64,000 nt of DNA from assembly GCF_042666235.1 (NCBI RefSeq), contig NZ_JBHTFQ010000013.1:1-64000 (forward strand), in the 5' to 3' direction. A program made the position numbers and the translations under genes. This DNA is from Halodurantibacterium daqingensis. Its GTDB lineage: Bacteria; Pseudomonadota; Alphaproteobacteria; Rhodobacterales; Rhodobacteraceae. Below, one piece after another: positions 35,352-43,998 of this stretch (position 1 is the stretch's first letter; the number at the start of each line of letters is the position of its first letter). The notes under the pieces were generated by a model. That model was not told the DNA's origin. It searched no databases and worked only from the letters and a program-made list of their open reading frames with translations.

Positions 35352-36022
35352 CGCCGCCCCCGCTTCCAGTCGTCAAGGCGAGCGTAGATCGTGACCGCGA
35401 TCCCGCCGAGCGCCACCACGATGAATACCCAACGCAACGTGTCGAGATACGGCACCAGCGGCAGGATGGCGGTCTGGGTCTCGGCCAGGACGTTTTGCGC
35501 TACCTCCACCCCTGCTGCGCCCAGCGTCGCCACACCAGCCGCCCCTCCACCCTTCATGGTGCGGCTATCGGCCAAAACCTCGCGCGCTGGTGGCGATTCT
35601 TCGGCGAAGGCAGTCGCCCGGACCGGGAACCGCTCGCCCCACTGACGCGCGGGCCCGAGGTCGATGTGAATGAACCCCGATCGCGGGTAGAAGCCGAAGC
35701 CGAGGAACCCGACCTCTCGCGCCGCCGCCTCGAAGGCCACGGGGTCGTGGTTCGCCATGGCGATGTCGAAGGCGGCGCCGTCCTTGTGCTTCGACCGGGT
35801 CGCGCCGCCGACCGCACGGTTGTGCTCGGGGCTGCGATAGGCGGAGCGGACGATCAGCGGCTTGCCCAGCCGGTCGCGCAGCGCCTGCAGCTTGTCGAGC
35901 GCCGGTTCATTGATCAGCAGCTTGCCAGTACCCCGGCAGGCAATCTCGGCTGGGCTGAAGTTCGGCCAGCGCCAGGCACTCTCGGGCACATCGCGCCAGT
36001 GGTCGTAAAAGGTCGTGGTCAT
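35348..36022 (-). CDS. M15 peptidase endolysin with C-terminal membrane segment
   Basis: The 224-residue product has an M15_3 (D-Ala-D-Ala carboxypeptidase-like) domain: SAYRSPEHNRAVGGATRSKHKDGAAFDI supplies the zinc ligands, and GFGFYPRSGFIHIDLG the catalytic end. After about residue 150 a linker leads to a hydrophobic helix (TLRWVFIVVALGGIAVTIYARL) and a basic tail. No separate holin is seen beside it, so the C-terminal segment may act as holin or anchor. It cuts peptide bonds in host peptidoglycan. An intrinsic-terminator-like hairpin precedes it. Confidence 0.87.
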   Translation of the reverse strand: MTTTFYDHWRDVPESAWRWPNFSPAEIACRGTGKLLINEPALDKLQALRDRLGKPLIVRSAYRSPEHNRAVGGATRSKHKDGAAFDIAMANHDPVAFEAAAREVGFLGFGFYPRSGFIHIDLGPARQWGERFPVRATAFAEESPPAREVLADSRTMKGGGAAGVATLGAAGVEVAQNVLAETQTAILPLVPYLDTLRWVFIVVALGGIAVTIYARLDDWKRGRR

Positions 36023-36030
36023 GGGGTCCT

Positions 36031-36063
36031 CCGAAAACGAAAAACCCGCCTCGAGGGCGGGTT
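36031..36063 (-). terminator. Intrinsic-terminator-like hairpin before the endolysin gene
   Basis: AACCCGCC (36043-36050) and GGCGGGTT (36056-36063) form a perfect 8-base stem with a 5-base loop. In the leftward transcript it is followed by TTTTTCGTTTTC, then GGAGG and the endolysin start. A terminator placed inside a late operon just before lysis genes suggests attenuation or antitermination. A similar hairpin lies at 37502-37524. Confidence 0.8.
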
Positions 36064-36095
36064 ATTGCGGGCTGATGAATGGGGATGGGGCGCGA

Positions 36096-36383
36096 CTACG
36101 GGCTGCCGCCGAAGATCTTCAGCTTGATGGCGATGCCGGCGAGCAGCGCCAGCATGACGCCGGTGGTGATCATGCGGACGGCGGTCTGCATGGCGGTGCG
36201 GCGTACCAGCCGGATGCAATCAACGAGGGAGCGCAGATCGCGGATGTCGAGCGCGGCCTCGTCGCCGTCGAGGCCGACATCGGCGAGTGCGCGTTTCGCG
36301 CCTTCCTCGGCCGCCCGGGTCAGGATCGCCTCGAACTCGGCGTCGGGCATGCGCACGAAGCCCTCGGATCGGGGTGGGTTCAT
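36096..36383 (-). CDS. DUF6127-like phage membrane protein (possible holin)
   Basis: The product is about 95 residues with an acidic helical first half (MPDAEFEAILTRAAEEGAKRALADVGL) and a C-terminal hydrophobic helix (MITTGVMLALLAGIAIKL). It resembles a family I recall as DUF6127. An AAGGAGG site lies 7 bases before the ATG at 36383. One membrane helix and a position next to the endolysin make it a candidate holin or pinholin-like factor (inference). Confidence 0.7.
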   Translation of the reverse strand: MNPPRSEGFVRMPDAEFEAILTRAAEEGAKRALADVGLDGDEAALDIRDLRSLVDCIRLVRRTAMQTAVRMITTGVMLALLAGIAIKLKIFGGSP

Positions 36384-36402
36384 CAGATCCTCCTTGCGCC
36401 GC

Positions 36403-37479
36403 TCAGCCAATCTTGCAGCCCCAGAAGGACGTGTGATCGGCGGCGAAGTAGCCGTCCGCGACCCGGAAATACCCCTGCAGCTCGACGGTATCGCCGGCCG
36501 TCAGCGGCACCATGGTCTGGAGCCAGATCGCGGTGGCGAGCGAGACGTGGGTGGCGGAGATTTCGCCGAGGGAGCCGCGGATTTCGGCGGTGCCGTTCAG
36601 CACGAGCCGCCCGCGCATGCGGGCCGTGGCGCTGGCGTTGATCTTGTAGAGGAGCGTCGCACCGAAAAGGTAGGTGCCGTCGACCGGGGCGACGAAGTGG
36701 TTGTTCGCGGCGTCGAAGGTCCCTTGATCGTTGTAGTCGGTATTGTTGAGGCCGATCTTGGTCCAGGTGCCGACGCCGACATAGTTGTCGTAGTTGGTGT
36801 AGGCCTTGAAGCGCGGGAGCCGGGGCTGGTCGACGATGCCGGTGGTGTTGTCCACGCTGAGCCCGTCGAAGAAGGTGCTGCCGTCGGCGGAGACCGCGAG
36901 GCGGAAGCGGTCCGAACCGAACAGCCCCACCAGCGCCTTGGTGACGAAGCCGGTCTGCAGCGTCAGCCCGAGATCGTCGCCCTCGGCCTCCTTGTTCATG
37001 GTGTAGAACAGATCGCCGGTCCCGCCCTCGGCCACGGTCTTCGCCGTCCAGAGCGCCGCGTTCAGCTTGGCCGAGAACGGGTTCGACGCATCCGCTGTGG
37101 TGCCGAGCCCGAGCAGCGCCATGTTCTGCAGCGCTAATGGTGTAGCCCCGATCCAGCCCGCGCCATCGTAGACGAGCAGCAGCCCCTCGTCCTCGACCCA
37201 CGCGCGCCAGCCAGTGCGCGGCGGAAGTCGCAGCCAGGCGCCGTCGGTCCAGAGCGCGACGTTCAGGTCCCAGCCCGCCCAGTCGCCCGTCGCGCCCGAG
37301 GCTACAATGTAGCGGTCGCCATCGGCGGGAGAACCGGGCGGTGCCGTCAGATCCCGGTCGAGGACCGAGAGCTGGATGAGCCCGTCGAGGATCCGCAGCG
37401 CTTCGTTGTGCGTGACGTGCTTCTGGGCCTGCGCCGCCAGGATGTAGGGCAGCAGCAGATGGGTCGTGGCATCGGACAT
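36403..37479 (-). CDS. DUF2793-type tail fibre or receptor-binding protein
   Basis: The 358-residue product begins with a DUF2793-like domain (LLLPYILAAQAQKHVTHNEALRILDGLIQLSV, then DGDRYIV and WTDGAWLRLPPRTGWRAWVEDEG). The C-terminal third (PVDGTYLFGATLLYKINA to YFAADHTSFWGCKIG) resembles C1q/TNF-like trimeric tips used to bind host surfaces. DUF2793 genes occur with GTA-type tails. A hairpin at 37502-37524 precedes the ribosome-binding site. Confidence 0.82.
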   Translation of the reverse strand: MSDATTHLLLPYILAAQAQKHVTHNEALRILDGLIQLSVLDRDLTAPPGSPADGDRYIVASGATGDWAGWDLNVALWTDGAWLRLPPRTGWRAWVEDEGLLLVYDGAGWIGATPLALQNMALLGLGTTADASNPFSAKLNAALWTAKTVAEGGTGDLFYTMNKEAEGDDLGLTLQTGFVTKALVGLFGSDRFRLAVSADGSTFFDGLSVDNTTGIVDQPRLPRFKAYTNYDNYVGVGTWTKIGLNNTDYNDQGTFDAANNHFVAPVDGTYLFGATLLYKINASATARMRGRLVLNGTAEIRGSLGEISATHVSLATAIWLQTMVPLTAGDTVELQGYFRVADGYFAADHTSFWGCKIG

Positions 37480-37501
37480 GGACGGTCTCCAGAACGAAGA
37501 A

Positions 37502-37524
37502 CGCCGCCTGCATGGCAGGCGGCG
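37502..37524 (-). terminator. Hairpin before the tail-fibre gene
   Basis: CGCCGCCTGC (37502-37511) and GCAGGCGGCG (37515-37524) form a perfect 10-base stem with a 3-base loop. In the leftward transcript TTCTTCGTTCT follows, then GGAG and the DUF2793 start. The tail resembles that of the hairpin at 36043-36063, and both sit about 20 bases before a gene. Confidence 0.7.
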
Positions 37525-37553
37525 AACAGTGGCGCAGCGGTGGTGCTGACGAG

Positions 37554-37934
37554 CTACCCGTGCTCGGGCGTCTTCCCCGGAATCGCGGACAGAACTGGGT
37601 CGGGTTTCGCCGCGTCCCACTTCGCGGTCATCGCGGCCCAGCGATCAATTTCGGCACGGAAGGCCGGGTCATCGATCCGCAGATGGAAGGTGTAGAGCCG
37701 ATCCACGATCTCGCGCATCAACGCGCGCATCTCGTCGTCATTGATCCGCGAGACCTCGGACCAGGGTATGCGTCGGCCCACGGCGTCCTCCACGATGACG
37801 TCGCTGCCATCACCCGTGTGCGAAACGGGCGTGAGGCCGGCATGCAGGGTCTCGAGCTGCGTGTTTCGCACGCAGGCAACGGCCATCACTCTGGCAAGCT
37901 TGGCGGCAATCCGGTCTTCGTCCTCGGGGCGCAT
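37554..37934 (-). CDS. Hypothetical phage protein
   Basis: The 126-residue product has no family I recognise. It is mixed alpha/beta with a C-terminal helix rich in Trp and acidic residues (FHLRIDDPAFRAEIDRWAAMTAKWDAAKP). It lies between the baseplate protein and the tail fibre, so it may be a small tail or host-interaction protein (inference). Confidence 0.55.
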   Translation of the reverse strand: MRPEDEDRIAAKLARVMAVACVRNTQLETLHAGLTPVSHTGDGSDVIVEDAVGRRIPWSEVSRINDDEMRALMREIVDRLYTFHLRIDDPAFRAEIDRWAAMTAKWDAAKPDPVLSAIPGKTPEHG

Positions 37935-37987
37935 GGCCCGAGCCTACGACGCCGATCGCGCATAGTGCCAGAACTGATTGCGCTACC

Positions 37988-40900
37988 TCAGAAGCTCAGC
38001 GTTACAGCCTTGGGCGCACCCCGCCCGACAAGGGCGGAGAGCTGATGGATGCGGATGTCGAGCGTGTCGCCGGGGGCGAGTAGTTCGCCCCAGTCTGCGG
38101 TCTGCTGGGCGGCGGTGTAGACCGAGCTGGTGGTGGCCGTGCTCAGCACCCGCTTCACAGTGGCGCCGTCGAGGATCTCCACCTCGTAGGCTTCCAGTTC
38201 CTCGGCCTGCGGCACCTCGAGCCCACCCCAGCTGTCGGCGGAAAGTGCGCGCGACCGGCGCGTCCAGCGGATCGTCAGATCGCCGGGCGCACGCGGCTTC
38301 CGCCATGGCTGCTCGACGTGGGCGACCGAGAACGGCCGCAGCCCCACGCCCTGAGGCGTGAAGGATTGCGCGACATAGGTCTCGTCGCTGACCGAACGGC
38401 TCGCTGGGCCGATGCGCCAGTTCCACGGGATCCCAAGGTCGGCCTCGGCGATTGGTAGGGACGCCAGCGCCGTGTCCAGGACCACGACCCGCGCGCCCGC
38501 AGGCGCCGGGTTGCCCATGGCGCCTTCCGTGCCGCGCTGGCCGCGCAGGAGACGTGTCAGCCGATACCTGCCCGGCGCCAGCAATTTGGCCGCACCCGCC
38601 TGCACAATCTCCCAGACGCCGGGCGCGCTCTCGATGGCGAGCGCGTTGGCGCCGCCGAACAGCGTCAAGTCGGTCACGCTCTCCAGCGTTCCGGTCAGCA
38701 GATCGACCACCAGCGCATTGCCGAGGTCGAAGCGCGACGTCGGCCCCGTGTAGAAGTCCGAGACCAGTGCCCCGATCCGGGCGCGGCTGCCGAACGTGGT
38801 CAGCAGCTCGAAGCCATCGGTCGCGGGGCTGCGGAACACTGCAATCTCGCCCGGCCACGGCACGGCGTGTGCCGCGACCAGCGGCCGATGCGCGAGCTGG
38901 TCCTCGGTCAGCTGCGGCAGGTCCATCAGCACCGCATCCGGCGCGCCGAACACCACGGCGCGCGTCAGCGAGGCCGCGCGGAGATCGCCGGGCGGCAGAT
39001 CATAGGTCGCGCGGTCCTGGCGAACCGCCTCGATGCCGCGCGCCTCGGCATCGGCGATGGAGACAAGCCTCAGATCGACCAGCCGCCCGTCATGCGCGAA
39101 GCGGATCGCGTCGGCCGGATCGAGCGCGAGGCGCGAGGGCGGCAGACGGAACGCCGCCGTCTCGCGCCCCACCCACGCCTCCATCAGCGCGCGGCGGCAG
39201 CGGCGTTCGGCCTCCTCGGGTGGCACCGCCATCGGGAAGGACTCCGAGACGATCCGGGTCGTGTCGACGGTGATCCGCCGCGCCTCGACGAGGGCGGCGT
39301 CGTAATCCTCGTCGGCACGGGCGATCTGCCACTTGAGCGCCTGCGGCAATTCGGTCTCCTGGCCGCGGGTCAGCTCCAGCACATCGCCCTCGCGGGCGGC
39401 GACCAGATCGTCGGGCGCAAGCGTGGCGACGGAGGCCCGCCCGCGCATGACGAAGCGGATCACGCCCTCGGTCTCCACCGCGTCGAAGCCGAAATGCCGC
39501 GACAGCGTCGTGATCGAGGCGCGCGGGCTTTCCAGCGCCGTGATGGCGTAGCCCTCGACCGCGCCCCAAAGCCCGGTGACGTCGATCCTCGCCTCGGGCA
39601 GCCCGGCGCGCAGGCAGAGGTGCCGCACGAGCGCCGCCAGCGACACCGCGCCAAGCCGTCCGGTTAGCCAGTGCCCCAGCCGCCAGTTCGCTCCGTCCGT
39701 CCAGACGTCGGTCAGCGCCGGGAAGAACGGGTACGGCCGTGCGTCCCAGGTCCAGGCGGCGCATTCGGGGACATGCACCATCCGGCCGCCGTAGACCGAG
39801 GACACCGGGTTGTTCGCGGCCTCGCCCCACCAGAGGTACGTCGCCTCGAGATATGCGCGCTGGATCGCGTCATCGCGCCAGCCCCGCGAGAAATGCGGCG
39901 TGAAGCTCTCCGACGATTTCGGGTCGAAGAAGACGTTCGGCTGGTTCGTGCCCCGGTCGATTGCCGGGCAGCCGAGCTCGGTGAACCAGATCGGCTTGGA
40001 TTGCGGCGCCCACGCCGTCGGCGTGCCGCTCTCCACCCCGCCCGGGCGGTCGTAGTGCGGGCTTGACCACCAGGCGCGCAGATCCTTGTAGCGGAAGACC
40101 CACGGCTTGCCGTTCGGCGGGTCACTCGAACCCGTGGCGTTCCCCGCCTCACCCCCATCCGTGATCGGGGTGCGGATCTGCGCTGAGCGGTCGGCCGCGC
40201 TGGCATAGAACCAGTCGAATCCCTCGCCGCCGGCGATATTCCCCTGCAGGTAGGCGCGGTCGTAGATCGCGGGCCAGCCCTCGGCCGCGTCCGCATGTTC
40301 GAAGCCGTCCCGCCAGTCCGACAGCGGCATGTAGTTGTCGATCCCGACGAAATCGATGTCCGGATCGGCCCAGAGCGGGTCAAGATGGAAGAACACATCG
40401 CCGCTGCCATCGCCCGGCTGGTGCCCGAAATACTCCGACCAGTCCGCCGCGTATCCGATCTTGGTGCCGGACCCGAGGATCGACCGCACATCCGCAAGGA
40501 GGTCCCGATACGCCTGCACGGCCGGATAGCTGCTGGCGCCCGAGCGGATCGTGGTCAGCCCCGGCATCTCGGTGCCGATCAGGAAGGCATCGACGCCGCC
40601 AGCCGCCGCGCAGAGAAGGGCGTAGTGCAGCACCATGCGGCGCAGACCCCAGTCGCCCGGCGCACCTGTCCACGAAACCGACTGACCCGAGACGCTGAAG
40701 CTCGCGGGCGTGGCCGCGCCAAACAGCGCCGCGACCTGCGCGGCCGCCGTGGCGGTCTTGTCCACGGTCCCCGCAAAACCTGCCGCAGGTGAACAGGTGA
40801 TCCGCCCCCGCCAGGGAAAAGCGGGCTGGCCCACCTCGGCGGCGTTGTCGGAATAGGGGTTCGGCAGCGTATTGCCGGGCGGTACGTCCATCAGAATGAA

Positions 40901-41989
40901 GGGATAGAAGGCGACGCGCAGACCGCGCGCCTTCATCTCCTGGATCGCCTGCACCACCGCGAAGTCGGACGGCGTCCCGCCATAGACCGGGCGGTCCTGG
41001 TCGTCGCGGCTGACGAGGAAGGCGTTCGCGCGGCTGACGCCATTGACCGACCAGCTGGCCGGCGTCGTCGACTTGGCCGACACCTCGACGCCCGGCCGCA
41101 CCTTGCAGGAGCCCGCGCGCAGATCGTCGCCGAACCAGGCCACGACGAGACTGACGCTTGTCACAGCCGGGGCCATGGCCTGCAGCCGGTCGAGCGCCTC
41201 CACCATGTCCGTGGCGTCAGGCAGCGCGTTCAGGTTCTCCGCCTGCACAGCACCACCATCGGTCTTGCGGATGGCCTGCGCCGCGTAGGTGAACTCACCC
41301 GAGGCCGGGATCATGGTGACAGCGCGGGTCAGGCCCTCGGCGGTGTCGGGATCGGCCAGCGGCCGGAACACCTCGAAGGAGAGCTGCGGCAGGCGGTTGC
41401 CATAGGTCGAGAGGGCCAGCTCCTCGAAGACCACATAGGCCGTGCCGCGATAGGCGGGAGTGCTGGCCGAGCGCATCTTCGCGGCGATGAACGGATCGGC
41501 GGTCTGCGCCTCGTCGCCGGGATACCAGCGCCAGGTGACGCCGGAGATGTCCATGGGCTTGCCGTCGGCCCAGATACGGCCGATCCCGGTGATCGGGCCC
41601 TCGCACAAGGCGACGGCGAAGCTGGCGTAGTAGAGATACTCGGTGGTCTTGACCTTGCCGCCCCCGCCGCCCTTGCCGCCGCCCTGCGTCGTGGTCTTCG
41701 TCTCCTCGCGGAAATCCGTCGCCCAGATGATGTTGCCGCCCAGCCGCATGCGGCCGTAGAGCCGCGGGATGACCGCGCCCTCCGAGGCCGAGGTGATGCG
41801 CAGCGTGTCGAGCCGCGCGCCCTCGATGCGCTGCGTGGGCGCCAGCGACGAGATGATCCAGCTGTCGACGACCGAGCCGATGCTGGAGCCGATGAAGCCG
41901 CCGATGGTGGCGGCGCTGACGCCGAGGATCGCGCCGCCGATGCTGCCGCCAATGGCGGCGCCAGCGGCACCGAGAACAAGCGTGGCCAT
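37988..41989 (-). CDS. GTA-type baseplate multidomain protein with TIM-barrel
   Basis: The 1333-residue product is the large tail-tip protein of GTA-like phages. It starts with hydrophobic glycine-rich sequence (VLGAAGAAIGGSIGGAILGVSAATIGGFIG-like), followed by a domain with RLYGRMRLGGNIIWATDF. A glycoside-hydrolase-like TIM barrel follows (PGLTTIRSGASSYPAVQAYRDL, IGYAADWSEYFGHQ, WFTELGCPAIDRG). The C-terminal half has receptor-binding beta domains. It likely degrades or contacts the host envelope during DNA entry. Length and order match Rhodobacter GTA gp15. Confidence 0.92.
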   Translation of the reverse strand: MATLVLGAAGAAIGGSIGGAILGVSAATIGGFIGSSIGSVVDSWIISSLAPTQRIEGARLDTLRITSASEGAVIPRLYGRMRLGGNIIWATDFREETKTTTQGGGKGGGGGKVKTTEYLYYASFAVALCEGPITGIGRIWADGKPMDISGVTWRWYPGDEAQTADPFIAAKMRSASTPAYRGTAYVVFEELALSTYGNRLPQLSFEVFRPLADPDTAEGLTRAVTMIPASGEFTYAAQAIRKTDGGAVQAENLNALPDATDMVEALDRLQAMAPAVTSVSLVVAWFGDDLRAGSCKVRPGVEVSAKSTTPASWSVNGVSRANAFLVSRDDQDRPVYGGTPSDFAVVQAIQEMKARGLRVAFYPFILMDVPPGNTLPNPYSDNAAEVGQPAFPWRGRITCSPAAGFAGTVDKTATAAAQVAALFGAATPASFSVSGQSVSWTGAPGDWGLRRMVLHYALLCAAAGGVDAFLIGTEMPGLTTIRSGASSYPAVQAYRDLLADVRSILGSGTKIGYAADWSEYFGHQPGDGSGDVFFHLDPLWADPDIDFVGIDNYMPLSDWRDGFEHADAAEGWPAIYDRAYLQGNIAGGEGFDWFYASAADRSAQIRTPITDGGEAGNATGSSDPPNGKPWVFRYKDLRAWWSSPHYDRPGGVESGTPTAWAPQSKPIWFTELGCPAIDRGTNQPNVFFDPKSSESFTPHFSRGWRDDAIQRAYLEATYLWWGEAANNPVSSVYGGRMVHVPECAAWTWDARPYPFFPALTDVWTDGANWRLGHWLTGRLGAVSLAALVRHLCLRAGLPEARIDVTGLWGAVEGYAITALESPRASITTLSRHFGFDAVETEGVIRFVMRGRASVATLAPDDLVAAREGDVLELTRGQETELPQALKWQIARADEDYDAALVEARRITVDTTRIVSESFPMAVPPEEAERRCRRALMEAWVGRETAAFRLPPSRLALDPADAIRFAHDGRLVDLRLVSIADAEARGIEAVRQDRATYDLPPGDLRAASLTRAVVFGAPDAVLMDLPQLTEDQLAHRPLVAAHAVPWPGEIAVFRSPATDGFELLTTFGSRARIGALVSDFYTGPTSRFDLGNALVVDLLTGTLESVTDLTLFGGANALAIESAPGVWEIVQAGAAKLLAPGRYRLTRLLRGQRGTEGAMGNPAPAGARVVVLDTALASLPIAEADLGIPWNWRIGPASRSVSDETYVAQSFTPQGVGLRPFSVAHVEQPWRKPRAPGDLTIRWTRRSRALSADSWGGLEVPQAEELEAYEVEILDGATVKRVLSTATTSSVYTAAQQTADWGELLAPGDTLDIRIHQLSALVGRGAPKAVTLSF

Positions 41990-42004
41990 GTCGGGGTCTC
42001 AGCG

Positions 42005-42433
42005 TTACGGGAACAGGAAAGCGAAGGCGATGCGCCGCCGCCAGCTTTGAGTTAGCGGCTCCTCGATCACGCCGAGCCGCTCGTAGGCGTGGAGGAAGCT
42101 GTCGGGGCCGGTCAGGATCCCGACATGCTTGGCGATGGCGCGGGGCTTCATGCGGAAGAGGACCAGCGCGCCGGGCCCGGCCGCGGCGGGCGACACCTCG
42201 ATCATCATTCGCCGCGCGCCCTCGGCCAGCACTTCGCGCGGGCCTGTCTCGCCCCAGTCGCGGCTGTAGGGCGGGATCGGGAATGGCTCGGGGCCGACGA
42301 CCTCGCGCCAGACGCCGCGTGCGAGGCCGAGGCAGTCGCAGCCCACGCCGCGCAGGCTCGCCTGGTCGTGGTATGGCGTGCCGAGCCAGGAGCGCGCAAT
42401 GGCGATGACTCGCTCTGGATCGGCGGAGGTCAC
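42005..42433 (-). CDS. NlpC/P60 family tail peptidase
   Basis: The 142-residue product has the NlpC/P60 catalytic motifs: the cysteine in GVGCDCLGLARG and the histidine in AKHVGILTG. Such phage peptidases trim peptidoglycan at the injection site. It matches GTA gp14 in length and position, between the DUF2163 gene and the TIM-barrel protein. The start overlaps the DUF2163 stop by ATGA. Confidence 0.92.
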   Translation of the reverse strand: MTSADPERVIAIARSWLGTPYHDQASLRGVGCDCLGLARGVWREVVGPEPFPIPPYSRDWGETGPREVLAEGARRMMIEVSPAAAGPGALVLFRMKPRAIAKHVGILTGPDSFLHAYERLGVIEEPLTQSWRRRIAFAFLFP

Positions 42434-43314
42434 AGCACGGACCCTTCGTGGCCACCGTCCTTCGTGGCGTAGCGCAGCACGGCGTCTTGGCCGGGGATGT
42501 GCGGGAAACCGCGGAAGTTTGCCGTGTTGGCGAACTTCGCCCCGCAGGTTTCCATTCGCTTGTCGCAGCCCGCACGAATGGTGAAGCCGTCGCCCTCGGC
42601 GATCGCACGCACCGGCGCTTCGAGCAGGGTCAGCACAGCGATGCCGTCCGTCACGTCATGGCCCAAAACCTCGGTACGCCGTCCTGCGTTCGCGCCGCTC
42701 GTCCAGTCCAGCGTGCCGAAGGTGAACCAGCCGGAGGCGAAGCCGCCGAGGCCCGAGGCGGTGAAGGCCCGGTCGCGCAAAAGGTCGATCACCGCGCCCG
42801 TGCCTTTGAAGGCCGGGTCCTCCAGATCGACGCCGCAGCGCGCATCGCCGAGTGCGGCATCGCAGGTCGCCTGAAACGTCCGCCCCACCGTCTGGCCGAG
42901 GACATGCGCGAGCGAGCGGACCTCGGCGACGAAGGCCAGCCTCCCGCGCCGGATCTGGCCGATGGCCCCGCGCCGCATCAGCACGCGCTGGCTCGTGTCA
43001 GCCCAGTTCACCCGCCAGACCTCGACTTGCGCCGCGTCCCAGTGGCCGTCGAGGATGTCGGTCTCGGTGATCCGGTCCGAGGTCAGCACGCCCTCGGCAT
43101 CCTGCGCATCGACCGAAAGGTCGGAGCCCGAGCGCACCTCGGAGGCCGTGAGCCCGCTCTCGGGCTCGAAGTCGGTCCCGTCGAAGCTGAGCGTCCGGTC
43201 GTGGTCGGTGAAGCCGAAACTCACGCCGTCGGCACGCGCGATCCGCCAGCACCAGGCGAGCGTCGTCGTGCCGTCGTCGAGATGGGCCTGCAGATCGGGA
43301 TCGAGGGTCTTCAT
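42430..43314 (-). CDS. DUF2163 tail protein
   Basis: The 294-residue product has the DUF2163 features: an N-terminal WCWRIARADGVSFGFTDHDR segment and a C-terminal Cys-bearing motif (CDKRMETCGAKFANTANFRGFPHIPGQD) typical of the phage BR0599-like domain. It corresponds to GTA gp13, a tail hub component. The ATG at 43314 overlaps the DUF2460 stop; the longer upstream frame runs through that gene and is rejected. Confidence 0.93.
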   Translation of the reverse strand: MKTLDPDLQAHLDDGTTTLAWCWRIARADGVSFGFTDHDRTLSFDGTDFEPESGLTASEVRSGSDLSVDAQDAEGVLTSDRITETDILDGHWDAAQVEVWRVNWADTSQRVLMRRGAIGQIRRGRLAFVAEVRSLAHVLGQTVGRTFQATCDAALGDARCGVDLEDPAFKGTGAVIDLLRDRAFTASGLGGFASGWFTFGTLDWTSGANAGRRTEVLGHDVTDGIAVLTLLEAPVRAIAEGDGFTIRAGCDKRMETCGAKFANTANFRGFPHIPGQDAVLRYATKDGGHEGSVL

Positions 43315-43937
43315 CGGCGCAGTTCCAGCAGCGGGATGGAGGTGATCGAGCCGAGCCGCTCGAGGTCGAGTGTCACGTCGAGCGCATCGGTGTCGAAGCG
43401 GACCGGCACGTCGAACTCGAACCCCGCGGTGATCGCGACGCCAGCGCCCGGCGCGGCGCTGAAGGTGACGAGGCCGGTGGCGGTGTCGACCGACCAACCG
43501 GTGGCCTCCTCAACGCCCGCCAATGCGATGCGCACGGTGCCCGCCACCGGCTTGGCGATGGCGCGCGTCCATGATTGCGCACCGGAGGCGTAGCGCTTCA
43601 CCAGCTGGAAAGCGGTGGTCGTGCCATCCCCGGTGCCGATGGCCTGATCGGTCGGCGACGGCGTGCCCGAAGGCAGGCAGGACTTGTGGTCGCCCCAGTC
43701 CTTGAAGCGGAAGCCGTGCAGCCGCCCATTGCGTGCCTCGAAGAAAGCCACGACAGCCGCCAGATCGTCCGCGCGGCGGATACCGTAGGCCACATCGTAG
43801 CGGCGGCGCGAATTGGCCCAGCTGGCGTTCCTCTCCTCGTCTCCCGAGGCGACCTCGACGATCTGGGTACGCCGTTCCGGCCCGCCGCGCGCGCCCCGGC
43901 TGATGTTGTCGGGAAACCGCACCTCGTGAAACGCCAT
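43311..43937 (-). CDS. DUF2460 tail protein
   Basis: The 208-residue product has the DUF2460 pattern: FHEVRFPDNISRGARGGPERRT at the start, GRLHGFRFKDWGD in the middle and a C-terminal beta region. It corresponds to GTA gp12, a distal tail protein. A GGAG site lies just before the ATG at 43937. The gene order tape measure, DUF2460, DUF2163, NlpC/P60, TIM-barrel is exactly that of the Rhodobacter GTA. Confidence 0.93.
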   Translation of the reverse strand: MAFHEVRFPDNISRGARGGPERRTQIVEVASGDEERNASWANSRRRYDVAYGIRRADDLAAVVAFFEARNGRLHGFRFKDWGDHKSCLPSGTPSPTDQAIGTGDGTTTAFQLVKRYASGAQSWTRAIAKPVAGTVRIALAGVEEATGWSVDTATGLVTFSAAPGAGVAITAGFEFDVPVRFDTDALDVTLDLERLGSITSIPLLELRR

Positions 43938-43998
43938 CAAGTTTCTCCTTGGTTCGTGCTCTGGCCCCCGCAACCGGTTCCCACTTGCGCGGTCGCAC

